From Pyramidobacter piscolens (GTDB lineage: Bacteria > Synergistota > Synergistia > Synergistales > Dethiosulfovibrionaceae), in assembly GCA_004558205.1 (NCBI GenBank), contig SFDM01000002.1, positions 62,001 to 126,000 on the forward strand: a stretch of DNA of 64,000 bases, in the 5' to 3' direction. Position numbers and translations under genes: made by a program. Below the pieces are notes generated by a model, which had not been told where the DNA came from, searched no databases, and saw only the letters and a program-made list of their open reading frames with translations. Each line of letters starts with the position of its first letter. The stretch's first letter is position 1. Below, in pieces: positions 1-9,868 of the stretch.

Positions 1-869
1 ACTCGTCGCCAAATTTAAGCTTAGAGAACCAACCAGGCATAAAGGTGGCTCCCAGGCAGGACAACGTAGTCATAACCAGCCAGATGCTGCCGAAAAGCTG
101 CTGAATCACGAAGGGGGGCTTCATCGCCGTGACGGTACTGGCGATGAAACGGCTCAGCGCGACGATAGCGAAGGCTGTAGCGAAGGTTTTCAGGATATCG
201 AGAAGCGACAGTTCGCGACACTTCCAAAAAGCCGCAGAGAGCGGCTTTTTCGCCGCTTCAGGATCGGCGAGGACAGCGGCCTCCCGTTCTTCCACATAGG
301 GGTGTTTGAACATGCGGCGGTAGAACTTGGAATTGACGACCAGCGAGAGGATAAAGAGCATAATGCCAAGGCTGAAGTTGCCGAGCATGGCGTTAGCGCT
401 GAGCAAGTTGTCGCTGGCCTTGAAGACGCCGGCCATGGCGACCATGTTGACGGTACCGCCGATATGGCCGCCGGCGTTCATCGCAACCATGGCGGGCAGC
501 TCCGCAATCCCCCAACGTTTCATGACCGTGCCGTAGATGAAAGCCGCAATAACTGTGGAGACCGCGGCAAGGTTAAAAGCGATAAAGACGCGTCCGCCTT
601 CTTTGTAGATTTTTCTGAGATCTGATTTAAACAAAAGCATGGGAATAGCCGTATAGAGCAAAACACCCGAGATCGAACTGTAAACGGGCGACTTAAAGGG
701 CAGAATGTGCAAATTGGCCAGAAGCATGCCCCCCAACGATGCAAAGCACCACGATGCTCAGCTTATTCGCCCATTTGTAGCGCTGATCCAGCCAGTTGGC
801 CAGGCAGAGCACGCTAATGAGAATAGCCCATATGTAAATAGTGTCGGTCGGTTTAATCAGAGACTCCAT
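1..869 (-). pseudogene. DUF819-family membrane protein, frameshifted and cut by the window edge
   Basis: Multi-pass membrane protein of the DUF819 (YjcL-like) family, a putative transporter family without a firm substrate. The ATG at 869 follows a GAGGAG ribosome site and gives MESLIKPTDTIYIWAIL. After about 45 codons a run of six C on the plus strand (729-734, six G in the coding strand) puts the frame out and it stops at 693-695. Removing one G restores an open frame all the way to position 1, including NAGGHIGGTVNMVAMAGVF and several hydrophobic segments, so this is one gene with a +1 shift. The cause may be phase variation at the homopolymer, a real mutation or a sequencing error. The C-terminus lies outside the window. 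It is divergent from the LysR gene at 1053, its likely regulator. Confidence 0.75.
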
Positions 870-990
870 AAAAATCACTCCTCACAAAAAGTTCATTCCG
901 TCCCCAGAGGACTCTCATATCGTAGAACATTTTTTTTCGTTCGTTATTTGCTTTTATTATGCTGTTCGCAGTCTCTCAGTTATAGATAAA

Positions 991-1020
991 TTGCCATTTT
1001 TGAGAACTTTCTGCTATGAT
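991..1020 (+). promoter_or_regulatory. Predicted promoter of the LysR gene
   Basis: TTGCCA (991-996) and TATGAT (1015-1020) are separated by 18 bases and lie about 30 bases upstream of the GTG start at 1053. The same divergent region must also carry the promoter of the DUF819 gene on the other strand. Motif reading only. Confidence 0.45.
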
Positions 1021-1052
1021 AGGATCAGTCTATGATTGGGTGGTGACAAGTC

Positions 1053-1979
1053 GTGAAACTGGAACAGATTAGGCACGTTGTCGAGGTCGCAAAAGCAAAA
1101 TCCATCAGCAAAGCCGCGGAAAATATCTTCATCTCACAGCCTCAGCTTTCGCTTTCCCTCAAGAACCTTGAGAGCGAGATTGGGCGCCAGCTTTTTAAGA
1201 GAAGCAACCGGGGCGTCGAAGCAACGCCCTTTGGGCAGGAATATGCCAGATTTGCCGAAACGGTGCTCCTGGAGCTCGAGCAGTTGAAGCGTATGAGCGA
1301 ACAGAGAAGGGACTCCTGCGAACAGTGCCTTTCCATATTCAACGAGGGATACCGCTATGTAAACCACGCCGCCGCAAAACTCTATGAGAGGCATAAAAAT
1401 GAACGGCTCTTCATCGATATCCAAGAGGGGGCCTGGAGCGACGCGGCTGCGCGCGTAGAAGACGGCAGCAGCATGATCGGCCTGGTCGCCCTGTTCAGCC
1501 ACTACAAGAAGACGCTTCTGCGCCAATACGAAACCCGAGGGCTCCAGTATTTCCGCTTCTGCCACAATCCAGTAACGATCATCCTCGGCAGAAACAACCC
1601 TCTTTTCTGCAAAAAGGACCATAGCGTCAGCTCGTCCGAGCTCAGCGGCTACCCTCTTGTCATCTACAGGCATTTCGACATGGGGCCTTACAGTACAGTT
1701 CCCGACATTCTCAAGCTGGGACAGGACCGGAACAGGATCATCGTCAGCGGACGCGGAGCTCTATACGACATGCTCGAGAAGACCGATGGGTTTTCAATCA
1801 CAAGCACCAACCAGATCGCCTATAAAAATACCGACTACTATCCGAACATCCGCTCCTTTGTGCTCGCCAACAGCAAGATCTCAGCCGAAATCGGCTGGAT
1901 CAAGAAAAAAAGCTACAATCCGTCGCCGCTGGTGCTGGAGTTCCTGCAAATTCTGTCCAGCTACTACACCGAAAGCTGA
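1053..1979 (+). CDS. LysR-family transcriptional regulator
   Basis: LysR-type regulator of 308 residues, the usual family size. The N-terminal winged helix-turn-helix covers about residues 1-60 (MKLEQIRHVVEVAKAKSISK, then SQPQLSLSLKNLESEIG). The rest is an effector-binding domain with weak individual motifs. GTG at 1053 is chosen because the DNA-binding domain begins exactly there, as in most family members. It is transcribed away from the DUF819 gene at 869, the standard arrangement in which the LysR protein controls its divergent neighbour and itself. The effector is unknown. The gene is followed by a strong hairpin at 2099-2145. Confidence 0.9.
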   Translation: MKLEQIRHVVEVAKAKSISKAAENIFISQPQLSLSLKNLESEIGRQLFKRSNRGVEATPFGQEYARFAETVLLELEQLKRMSEQRRDSCEQCLSIFNEGYRYVNHAAAKLYERHKNERLFIDIQEGAWSDAAARVEDGSSMIGLVALFSHYKKTLLRQYETRGLQYFRFCHNPVTIILGRNNPLFCKKDHSVSSSELSGYPLVIYRHFDMGPYSTVPDILKLGQDRNRIIVSGRGALYDMLEKTDGFSITSTNQIAYKNTDYYPNIRSFVLANSKISAEIGWIKKKSYNPSPLVLEFLQILSSYYTES

Positions 1980-2098
1980 TATAACAAATTTTACTAAATA
2001 GCCATTATGCTTATTGATAGCATTGTAAATTTACCCTCAAAGTAGAAATTATTATTACAAATACAACTATTCTCCCAATCTGCCGAAAATTCTCTTCA

Positions 2099-2145
2099 AA
2101 AAAAGCGGAACAGTCCCATGAACACAGGGACCGTTCCGCTTTTTT
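2099..2145. terminator. Bidirectional rho-independent terminator
   Basis: AAAAGCGGAAC-GTCCC pairs with GGGAC-GTTCCGCTTTT around a loop of about 9 bases. A T run follows on the plus strand and an A run precedes it, so it can end both the LysR transcript (plus) and the methyltransferase transcript (minus). Confidence 0.85.
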
Positions 2146-2160
2146 GAAATGTTTTCCGCA

Positions 2161-2889
2161 TTACCGTATTTTCTCCGCCCGCGCCAACAGCATCATGGGG
2201 CGGCGCATTTCGTCCTTCATATCGGGAAGGCACGCCATCTCCGGCGAGGGCATGGCTTCTTCGACGGCATCGATGCGGAAACCGCAGCGCAGAAGGCCGC
2301 CGAGGATCTGCGTCAGAGTGTGGTGCTGCTTTATCACTTTCTGTCCTAGGAAATTGACGGCACGAGCGCCGGGAAGAAAGTAATCGTCCTCGGGCCAGCA
2401 CAACGTTTTTCCTTCGGCGTCGCGGAGCCAGTCTTCGTTGACGCCGGCCGTGAAGGTGGGGTGTTCGATGTTGAACAGGAAAAGGCCCCTTTCTTTCAAG
2501 GTTCTGAAAATGCCGCGATACACTTCGTCGAGGTCGGCAAGGTAATGCAGCGCCAGGTTGGAAACTACCAGGTCATAGCTATCCGCCGGGTAATCATAAG
2601 CGTCGATTCCGCAGACTCGATAGGTAATTTTGGGATCAGCGTTCCGTTTTTTCGCTTCGCCGATCATTTTCTCGCTAAGGTCAATGCCCAGCACGGCTTT
2701 GGCGCCCTGCTGGACGGCATATTTACAATGCCAGCCGTAGCCGCAGCCGAGGTCGAGCATCATTTTGCCCTCAAGCGCGGGAAAAAGCAGGCGCAGCTGG
2801 CGCCATTCGGCAGCAGATTTTAAGCCCTCCACACTCCGGGACATTTTTGAATAGGCTGTAAAAAAACTATTTTCATCATAGGGGTTCAT
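2161..2889 (-). CDS. Class I SAM-dependent methyltransferase
   Basis: Protein of 242 residues with a Rossmann-type methyltransferase core. SAM-binding motif I is LDLGCGYGWH (about residues 45-54), followed by the acidic strand end VLGIDLSEKMI and motif IV SNLALHYLADL. This is the UbiE/Methyltransf_11 small-molecule type, probably a soluble cytoplasmic enzyme. The methyl acceptor cannot be told from sequence. The ATG at 2889 follows an AGGAAAGGAC ribosome site. It is a single gene, convergent with the LysR gene and divergent from the peptide transporter operon. Confidence 0.85.
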   Translation of the reverse strand: MNPYDENSFFTAYSKMSRSVEGLKSAAEWRQLRLLFPALEGKMMLDLGCGYGWHCKYAVQQGAKAVLGIDLSEKMIGEAKKRNADPKITYRVCGIDAYDYPADSYDLVVSNLALHYLADLDEVYRGIFRTLKERGLFLFNIEHPTFTAGVNEDWLRDAEGKTLCWPEDDYFLPGARAVNFLGQKVIKQHHTLTQILGGLLRCGFRIDAVEEAMPSPEMACLPDMKDEMRRPMMLLARAEKIR

Positions 2890-3053
2890 TTTTTGTCCTT
2901 TCCTGACGAAAGATCAGGCAGCTGTTTTTATCGGAAAAGCTTATCGAAAAATCTCTTTTATGTAAAGCGGCGGGTGCTTTTATACGCCGGGACCTCACTA
3001 AAAAAAGTAACATAAATATCAGCTTATATTCTTAACTTCTCGCTTATACCTAG

Positions 3054-3082
3054 TTGACGAAGTCAAAAAAAACGTGGATAAT
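3054..3082 (+). promoter_or_regulatory. Predicted promoter of the dipeptide transporter operon
   Basis: TTGACG at 3054-3059 and GATAAT at 3077-3082 are separated by 17 bases. The predicted start near 3090 gives a leader of about 120 bases before the ATG at 3210. The rest of the 2890-3209 gap is AT-rich and shows no other gene. Confidence 0.6.
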
Positions 3083-3209
3083 AAACCTTGTCATCGTTCT
3101 TGTTTTAGTAAGAGTTTATGCGCTTTAAGTGCTCCCGTCAGAAAAGCGCTGCTGGCGGGAGGGGTCTATGGCAGCGCTGAATATTGAAGAAAATGGAGAT
3201 GGTGTACTT

Positions 3210-4715
3210 ATGAAGAGAAGTCGTGTATTGACAGTTCTTGCAGTTGTCCTATGCAGCGCGTTGTTCTGCAGCGCCGCCATGGCCAAGGATACCCTTATCG
3301 TCGCCGACCAGTACGATCCCACCACGATGGATCCTATCGGCCACAACGATATGCCCAGTTCCCGCGTATGCTTCGAGCTCTACGACACACTGGTCTTTAT
3401 GGGTCCTGACGGACAGCTCGTTCCCGGCCTTGCCGAGAAATGGGAATTCCCGTCGCCCACCGAGTACAAGTTCTACCTCCGCAAGGGCGTCAAGTTCCAC
3501 AACGGCGACGAGATGAAGGCCGAAGACGTCCAGTATACTATCATGCGCGCCACCACCGACAAGGGCGCCAAGATCAAGTCCTATTCCGAGAACGTGAAGG
3601 ACGTCCAGGTCATCGACGATTACACCGTGGTGGTCTACCTGAATAAGCCCGACTTCTCCTTCTTCTCCTCGCTGACTCACAGCTGGGGTTCCATCGTCAA
3701 CAAGAAGATCGCCAAGGACTGCGACGACACGGGCAAGGTCTTTGAGCCCGTGGGAACCGGCCCCTTCAAGTTCGTGAGCTGGAACAAGAACGACAAGTAT
3801 GTGCTTGAGCGCTTCGAAGACTACTGGGGCAAGAAGGCCGCTTACAAGTTCCTCGAAGTCCGTTCCGTCCCCGAGCCCACGGCCCGCACAGTCCAGCTTG
3901 AGGCCGGCGACGTGGACATCGCCTTCCCCATCGTCACCAACGACATCAAACGCATCCAGGAAAACGAGGATCTCGTGCTCTATCGTGAGCCCCAGACCTC
4001 CATCACCTACATGGGCTTCAACACCGTCAAACCGCCCTTCAACGATGTGCGCGTGCGCCGCGCCATTGACGCCGCCCTCGACACCGTCAGAATCCAGAAG
4101 GCTGTGTGGCGCGGCGTGGGCGTCACCCCCACCTCCATGGTCCCCGTGGCTATCAAGTACTCCATCGCCAAGGAAGTGGAAGCTCATAAGCAGGATACAG
4201 AACTGGCCAAGAAGCTTCTTGCCGAAGCCGGCGTCAAACCCGGCACGAAGTTTGAGATCTGGACCAACGAGCGCAAAGAGCGCCAGGACATGGCGACCAT
4301 CATCCAGGCTCAGCTGAAGAAGATCGGCATCGAGACCGAGATCAAGGTCCTTGAGTGGGGCGCCTACCTGAACGGCCTTGTGGAAAAGAAGCACGACATG
4401 TTCCTGCTCGGCTGGGTTTCCACGGTGCCTGATCCCAACTTCGCTCTGGCGGGACTTCTGGGAACCGACGCCGGTTCCAACTACACCTTCTTCTCCAATA
4501 AGGAATTCGACGATCTTCTGTCCCAGGGCCGCATGACCCCCGACGGGGACGCGCGCAAGGAGATTTACAAGAACGCCCAGCTCCTGCTCAACGATCAGCG
4601 TCCCATGGTATACCTCCACAACGACGAATCCATCGCCGGCGCTCATAAGAACGTGAAGGGCTTTGTGCCGAGCACCAACGAAGTCCACTCGTTCCGCAAC
4701 GTCTATTTCGAGTAA
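3210..4715 (+). CDS. dppA: Peptide ABC transporter substrate-binding protein (family 5)
   Basis: Periplasmic dipeptide/oligopeptide-binding protein of the SBP_bac_5 family, 501 residues, first gene of a complete Dpp-type operon. The signal peptide is MKRSRVLTVLAVVLCSALF followed by AMA|K, so export and cleavage are expected. Typical family segments follow: YDPTTMDPIGHND near the N-terminus, PGLAEKWEFPSPTEYKFYLR, and GTGPFKFVSWNKNDKYVLER. The start at 3210 is preferred over an upstream in-frame ATG because it places the basic n-region of the signal peptide first and has a GGAGATGG-like ribosome site. A stable hairpin lies between this gene and the permease genes. The preference for di- or oligopeptides cannot be told from sequence; the peptidases downstream support peptides. 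Confidence 0.9.
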   Translation: MKRSRVLTVLAVVLCSALFCSAAMAKDTLIVADQYDPTTMDPIGHNDMPSSRVCFELYDTLVFMGPDGQLVPGLAEKWEFPSPTEYKFYLRKGVKFHNGDEMKAEDVQYTIMRATTDKGAKIKSYSENVKDVQVIDDYTVVVYLNKPDFSFFSSLTHSWGSIVNKKIAKDCDDTGKVFEPVGTGPFKFVSWNKNDKYVLERFEDYWGKKAAYKFLEVRSVPEPTARTVQLEAGDVDIAFPIVTNDIKRIQENEDLVLYREPQTSITYMGFNTVKPPFNDVRVRRAIDAALDTVRIQKAVWRGVGVTPTSMVPVAIKYSIAKEVEAHKQDTELAKKLLAEAGVKPGTKFEIWTNERKERQDMATIIQAQLKKIGIETEIKVLEWGAYLNGLVEKKHDMFLLGWVSTVPDPNFALAGLLGTDAGSNYTFFSNKEFDDLLSQGRMTPDGDARKEIYKNAQLLLNDQRPMVYLHNDESIAGAHKNVKGFVPSTNEVHSFRNVYFE

Positions 4716-4760
4716 ATAATAGGCCGGCTTTGCGGGGAATCCCGTAGTTCATTGTCGAAT

Positions 4761-4793
4761 CAGGCAGGGGAGTTTCCGATTCTCCCCTGCCTG
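4761..4793 (+). terminator. Intra-operon hairpin (partial terminator or attenuator)
   Basis: A 12-bp perfect stem (CAGGCAGGGGAG with CTCCCCTGCCTG) has a 9-base loop and is followed by TTTGTTG. It lies between the binding-protein gene and the permease genes. Such hairpins commonly let the binding protein be made in excess over the membrane components; that role is inferred. Confidence 0.7.
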
Positions 4794-4872
4794 TTTGTTG
4801 GCGAAAAAACTAAGGACCGTTTTTTCCGCGTTCTCAATGTAAAAGAGTCTTTCAAGAAAGGCAGGTTAGACG

Positions 4873-5802
<930 letters not shown>

Positions 5803-5817
5803 AGGGGGTCGCTTTTT

Positions 5818-6735
5818 ATGTCTGAAACCATGAACAACACTGTCAACGAAAACATGAATAGAGACCTGACTCCCGACGACGAGAAAAGGATCGGGCGCGG
5901 CCCCTTCGCGGACGTGCTGCACCGTCTCAGCAAGAGCCCTCTGGCCATGTTCGGGCTGCTCTTCATCATTTTCCTGGTCTTCCTGGCAGTCTTCGCCGAC
6001 GTCCTGGCTCCTTACAACTTCGCGGAGCAGGATCTGGAGCATATGTTCGAGCTTCCTTCGAAGGAATTCTGGCTCGGTACCGACGAGTTCGGCCGCGACA
6101 TCATGAGCCGGCTGATCTACGGCGCGCGAGTCTCGCTGCAGGTGGGCTTCATCGCCGTGGGCATCGCCCTGGTGATCGGCGGCCTGCTGGGCGCCGTGGC
6201 CGGTTTCTATGGCGGCTGGATCGACAACGCCATCATGCGCATCATGGACGTGCTGCTCGCCGTACCCCAGACGCTGCTGGCCATCGCCATCGCCGCGTCT
6301 CTTGGGCCGGGGCTCTACAACCTGATGATCGCTGTCGGAATCTCGGCGGTGCCCAACTACGCGCGCATCGTCCGCGGCTCGGTGCTCTCGATCCGCGGCA
6401 TGGAATTCGTCGAAGCGGCGCGCGCCGTGGGCTCTTCGGACCTGCGCATCATCCTGAAGCACATCATCCCCAACAGCATGGCTCCGATCATCGTCCAGTC
6501 CACGCTGGGCGTCGCCTCGGCCATTCTGAACGCCGCGGGCCTCTCCTTCATCGGCCTGGGCATTCAGCCGCCTTACCCCGAGTGGGGCGCCATGCTCTCG
6601 GGCGGACGCCAGTACATCCGCGACTTCCCGCACATGACGCTCTATCCCGGCCTGGCGATCATGCTGACCATCCTTGCTCTGAACTTCCTCGGCGACGGGC
6701 TTCGCGACGCCCTGGACCCCAAACTGAAACGATAA
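5818..6735 (+). CDS. dppC: Peptide ABC transporter permease, DppC type
   Basis: Second permease of the peptide importer, 305 residues. It has the N-terminal cytoplasmic extension typical of DppC/OppC before the first helix (AMFGLLFIIFLVFLAVFADV), then the hallmark GTDEFGRDIMSRLIYGARVS and an EAA loop around MEFVEAARAVGSSDLRII. The C-terminal LALNFLGDGLRDALDPKLKR is highly characteristic of the family. It starts 15 bases after dppB and ends 15 bases before dppD, so it is co-transcribed. Confidence 0.93.
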   Translation: MSETMNNTVNENMNRDLTPDDEKRIGRGPFADVLHRLSKSPLAMFGLLFIIFLVFLAVFADVLAPYNFAEQDLEHMFELPSKEFWLGTDEFGRDIMSRLIYGARVSLQVGFIAVGIALVIGGLLGAVAGFYGGWIDNAIMRIMDVLLAVPQTLLAIAIAASLGPGLYNLMIAVGISAVPNYARIVRGSVLSIRGMEFVEAARAVGSSDLRIILKHIIPNSMAPIIVQSTLGVASAILNAAGLSFIGLGIQPPYPEWGAMLSGGRQYIRDFPHMTLYPGLAIMLTILALNFLGDGLRDALDPKLKR

Positions 6736-6750
6736 GGAGGAGCTTTTACC

Positions 6751-7746
6751 ATGACTGACAAAAACAACGAGCAGCTCCTTCAGATCAAAGACCTGACCAT
6801 CCACTATGTCACCGAAAGCGGCACGGTCCACGCCGTCGAAGGGCTGAACCTGGAGCTGGGCTACGGCGAAACTCTGGGCTTCGTGGGCGAGACCGGCGCG
6901 GGCAAAACCACCACGGCGCTGGGTATCATGCGCCTTCTTCCCACGCCTCCTTCAAAGATCCTCTCCGGTGAAATTCTGTTCCAGGGCGAAGATCTGCTGA
7001 AAGTAAGCGAGTCCCACATGCGCAGCATCCGCGGCGGCAAGATCGCCATGATCTTCCAGGACCCCATGACGTCCCTGAACCCCGTGATGCCCGTGATCAA
7101 CCAGATCGCCGAGATGGTGGAGCTTCACCACAAGGGCAGCAAGGCCGACGCCATGAAGCGCGCCGGTGACATGCTGGAGCTGGTGGGCATCCCCCGCGAG
7201 CGCGGCGTGGCCTACCCCCACCAGTTCTCGGGCGGCATGAAGCAGCGCGTGGTCATCGCCATCGCTCTGGCCTGCGACCCCACGCTCCTGATCGCCGACG
7301 AGCCCACCACGGCTCTCGACGTGACCATTCAGGCCCAGGTGCTCGAGCTGATGCACGAGCTCAAGGAGAAGTTCCGGACTTCCATGATCATGATCACCCA
7401 CGATTTGGGCATTGTGGCCGAAATGTGCGACAAGGTGGCCATCATGTACGCCGGCCGCGTGGTCGAATACGGAAGCACCGAGGCGATCTACAACCGCACC
7501 ACCCACCCCTACACGGAAGGGCTTTTCAACTCGCTGCCCGATCTGGATTCCGACCAGGAAGAGCTGAAAGTCATTCAGGGCCTTATGCCCGACCCGACCA
7601 ACCTGCCCAGCGGCTGCTGCTTCCATCCCCGCTGCCCCTACGCGGTGGATGAGTGTTCCAAATGCACGCCCGTCATGACCGAGATCGAGCCGGGACATTT
7701 CGTCGCCTGCCCGGTCAAAGCCCGGCAGTTTCAGCGTAAAGACTGA
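6751..7746 (+). CDS. dppD: Peptide ABC transporter ATP-binding protein, DppD type
   Basis: ATPase subunit of 331 residues. Walker A is GETGAGKTT (about residues 46-54), the signature is FSGGMKQRV, Walker B is [12 protein letters not shown] and the switch His is in ITHDLG. The C-terminal oligopeptide-transporter domain is present, with a Cys-rich [11 protein letters not shown] segment usual in Dpp/Opp ATPases. It starts behind AAGGAGGAG at 6751 and should form a heterodimer with the DppF-type ATPase that follows. Confidence 0.93.
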   Translation: MTDKNNEQLLQIKDLTIHYVTESGTVHAVEGLNLELGYGETLGFVGETGAGKTTTALGIMRLLPTPPSKILSGEILFQGEDLLKVSESHMRSIRGGKIAMIFQDPMTSLNPVMPVINQIAEMVELHHKGSKADAMKRAGDMLELVGIPRERGVAYPHQFSGGMKQRVVIAIALACDPTLLIADEPTTALDVTIQAQVLELMHELKEKFRTSMIMITHDLGIVAEMCDKVAIMYAGRVVEYGSTEAIYNRTTHPYTEGLFNSLPDLDSDQEELKVIQGLMPDPTNLPSGCCFHPRCPYAVDECSKCTPVMTEIEPGHFVACPVKARQFQRKD

Positions 7747-7761
7747 GGAGGACCGATCATC

Positions 7762-8748
7762 ATGACAGAAAATATGAACAACTCCCAGCCTATGGTTGAG
7801 GTCAATCACCTGAAAAAGTATTTCACCACTCCCCGCGGGCTGCTTCACGCCGTCGACGACGTGTCCTTCACGGTTCAGCGCGGCGAGACCCTGGGGCTGG
7901 TGGGCGAATCGGGCTGCGGCAAGTCCACGCTGGGACGCGCCATGATCCGCCTGCTGGAGCCCACGTCGGGCGAAGTGAAGTTCTGGGGAAAGGACATCGT
8001 GGGCCTGAGCTCCGGCGAGATGAAGGAAATGCGCAAGCGCGTCCAGATCGTCTTCCAGGACCCCTATTCCTGTCTTAACCCTCGCCTTTCCGTCTCGGAA
8101 CTGATCGCCGAACCCCTGATCGTCAACAAGATCTGCGCCAGCCGCAGGGAAATGGACGCCCGCATCCACAAGCTGATGGACACCGTCGGCCTGGCCCGGC
8201 GCCTTGTGGGGGCCTATCCTCACGAGCTTGACGGCGGGCGCCGCCAGAGGATCGGCATCGCGCGCTCCCTGGCGCTGGACCCCGAGTTCATCGTCCTGGA
8301 CGAGCCCGTGTCGGCCCTGGACGTGTGCATCCAGGCTCAGGTGCTGAACCTGCTGTCGCAGCTTCAGAAGGAGAACAACTACACCTACGTGTTCATCTCC
8401 CACAACCTGAGCGTGGTCAAGCACCTGTCGGACCGCATCGCCGTCATGTACCTGGGCAAGATCGTGGAGCTGACGGATTACAGGACCACCTTCAAGAACC
8501 CGCTCCACCCTTACACGCAGGCGCTGCTCTCGGCCATCCCGATTCCCAAGGTCGGCCAAAAACGCGACCGCATTATCCTGGAAGGCGACGTGCCCAGCCC
8601 CGTCAATCCCCCCGCGGGCTGCCGCTTCGCCGGGCGCTGCCGCTTCTGTCAGGATCAGTGCCGCGCCGCCTCGCCGGAACTTCGCGAGCTGGAGCCCGGG
8701 CATTTTGTGTCCTGCCACTTCGCGGGACAGATTCATTACAGCCGTTAA
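7762..8748 (+). CDS. dppF: Peptide ABC transporter ATP-binding protein, DppF type
   Basis: Second ATPase subunit, 328 residues. Walker A is [12 protein letters not shown], the Q-loop region is [14 protein letters not shown], Walker B is [12 protein letters not shown] and the H-loop is ISHNLS. The signature reads [10 protein letters not shown], with Asp in the usual Ser place of LSGGQ. The C-terminal peptide-transporter extension has [12 protein letters not shown]. The strong GAGGAGG ribosome site is 12 bases before the ATG. This is the last transporter gene; a terminator follows at 8763-8793. Confidence 0.92.
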   Translation: MTENMNNSQPMVEVNHLKKYFTTPRGLLHAVDDVSFTVQRGETLGLVGESGCGKSTLGRAMIRLLEPTSGEVKFWGKDIVGLSSGEMKEMRKRVQIVFQDPYSCLNPRLSVSELIAEPLIVNKICASRREMDARIHKLMDTVGLARRLVGAYPHELDGGRRQRIGIARSLALDPEFIVLDEPVSALDVCIQAQVLNLLSQLQKENNYTYVFISHNLSVVKHLSDRIAVMYLGKIVELTDYRTTFKNPLHPYTQALLSAIPIPKVGQKRDRIILEGDVPSPVNPPAGCRFAGRCRFCQDQCRAASPELRELEPGHFVSCHFAGQIHYSR

Positions 8749-8762
8749 AAGCGTAGAACAGC

Positions 8763-8793
8763 GGGCCCCTCGAATCCAATGAGGGGCCCTTTT
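8763..8793 (+). terminator. Rho-independent terminator after the Dpp operon
   Basis: A 9-bp stem, GGGCCCCTC with GAGGGGCCC, has a 9-base loop and is followed by TTTTA. It ends 17 bases before the next start codon, so some read-through into the peptidase genes is plausible. Confidence 0.8.
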
Positions 8794-8810
8794 ATCAGGA
8801 GGTTAAGGCA

Positions 8811-9848
8811 GTGTTGAAAGTGGATATGAAATACGTGCTGGAGCTGAACGCCGAACTGCTTGCCATCCCTTCGGCGGCCGGCGACTGCCGCGAGGTTCTG
8901 GCCCGTCTTGAGAAGGAATTTGAGCGTTTCGGACTGAGCGTGACGAAGAACAATAAGGGCGCTCTTTTCGCGAAGATGGAAGGCGCCGACGCCAAAGGCG
9001 CGCGCCTTGTGGGCGCTCACGCCGACACTCTGGGCGCCGTGGTCAGGGCGATCAAACCCAACGGACGGCTGCGCCTGCTGCCCATCGGAGGCTACGCCTG
9101 GCAGAACTTCGACGGCGAAAACCTCTGGGTCAGGACTTCTGAAGGGGCCATGATCCGCGGCACGCTGCTGACCGACAAGGCCTCGCGCCACGCCTTCGGC
9201 GAGGAGTGCGACACCTTCCCCCGTACCAGCGACACCATGGAAGTGCGCCTCGACGAGGACGTGAACAATCCCGTGGAAACCCGCGCGCTGGGCATCGAGG
9301 TGGGCGACTTCGTCTTCTTCGACTATCGCCTCGAGACGCGTCCCAACGGCTACATCAAATCCCGCTACCTCGACGACAAGGTCTGCATCGCCGCCATGTT
9401 CGGCGCCATCAAGGCCATGACCGAGGCGGGACGCCGCCCGACCCATACGGTCTATTTCAACGTGAGCAACTACGAGGAGCTGGGCCATGGCATCTCCTTC
9501 GTGCCCCAGGACGTGACGGAATGCCTGTCGCTGGACATCGGCATCGTCGCCCCGGGAACGAATTCCAGCGAAAAAGCCGTGACCATCGTAGCCCGCGACA
9601 GCCGCACGCCCTACGACTTCGAGTTCCGCAACCGCCTGGCCACGCTGGCGAAGCGCAGTGGCATTCCCTATCGCGTGGACACCCACTTCCGCTACGGCTC
9701 CGACGCGTCTCTGGGCGTCATCGCCGGCAAAGACTTCAACTTTGCCTGCATCGGCCCCGGCGTCGACGCCTCCCACCACTACGAGAGGACTCACAGCGAC
9801 GCCGTGGAAGGCTGCGGCAATCTGGTACTAGCCTATATCTGCGATTAA
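8811..9848 (+). CDS. M42-family aminopeptidase (glutamyl/deblocking aminopeptidase type)
   Basis: Cytoplasmic metallo-aminopeptidase of the M42 family, 345 residues. Expected metal and catalytic residues are visible: His and Asp in GAHADTLG, bridging Asp in YLDDKVC, the Glu pair in NYEELGHG, Asp in LDIGIVAPG, and the C-terminal His in THSDAV. GTG at 8811 is chosen because AGGAGG ends about seven bases upstream. Family members form large tetrahedral dodecamers that trim peptides; here it would degrade what the Dpp importer brings in. The next gene, peptidase T, starts 20 bases downstream, so the two are probably one transcript. Confidence 0.9.
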   Translation: MLKVDMKYVLELNAELLAIPSAAGDCREVLARLEKEFERFGLSVTKNNKGALFAKMEGADAKGARLVGAHADTLGAVVRAIKPNGRLRLLPIGGYAWQNFDGENLWVRTSEGAMIRGTLLTDKASRHAFGEECDTFPRTSDTMEVRLDEDVNNPVETRALGIEVGDFVFFDYRLETRPNGYIKSRYLDDKVCIAAMFGAIKAMTEAGRRPTHTVYFNVSNYEELGHGISFVPQDVTECLSLDIGIVAPGTNSSEKAVTIVARDSRTPYDFEFRNRLATLAKRSGIPYRVDTHFRYGSDASLGVIAGKDFNFACIGPGVDASHHYERTHSDAVEGCGNLVLAYICD

Positions 9849-9868
9849 CTTTCAGGAGGAATACACAC

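Noticed and set aside
880..945. Half of a parS-like sequence (TGTTCTACG on the minus strand near 930)
   Set aside because: Only one half-site is present, with no matching second arm.
7762..8748. Asp replacing Ser in the ABC signature (LDGGRRQ) as a sign of an inactive ATPase
   Set aside because: All other ATPase motifs are intact, and to my recollection this variant recurs in DppF-type proteins.
9206..9868. Long N-terminal extension of peptidase T
   Set aside because: The open frame extends through the M42 gene only because of high GC; the translated extension is Arg/His-rich and unlike any PepT, and a proper ribosome site precedes 9869.
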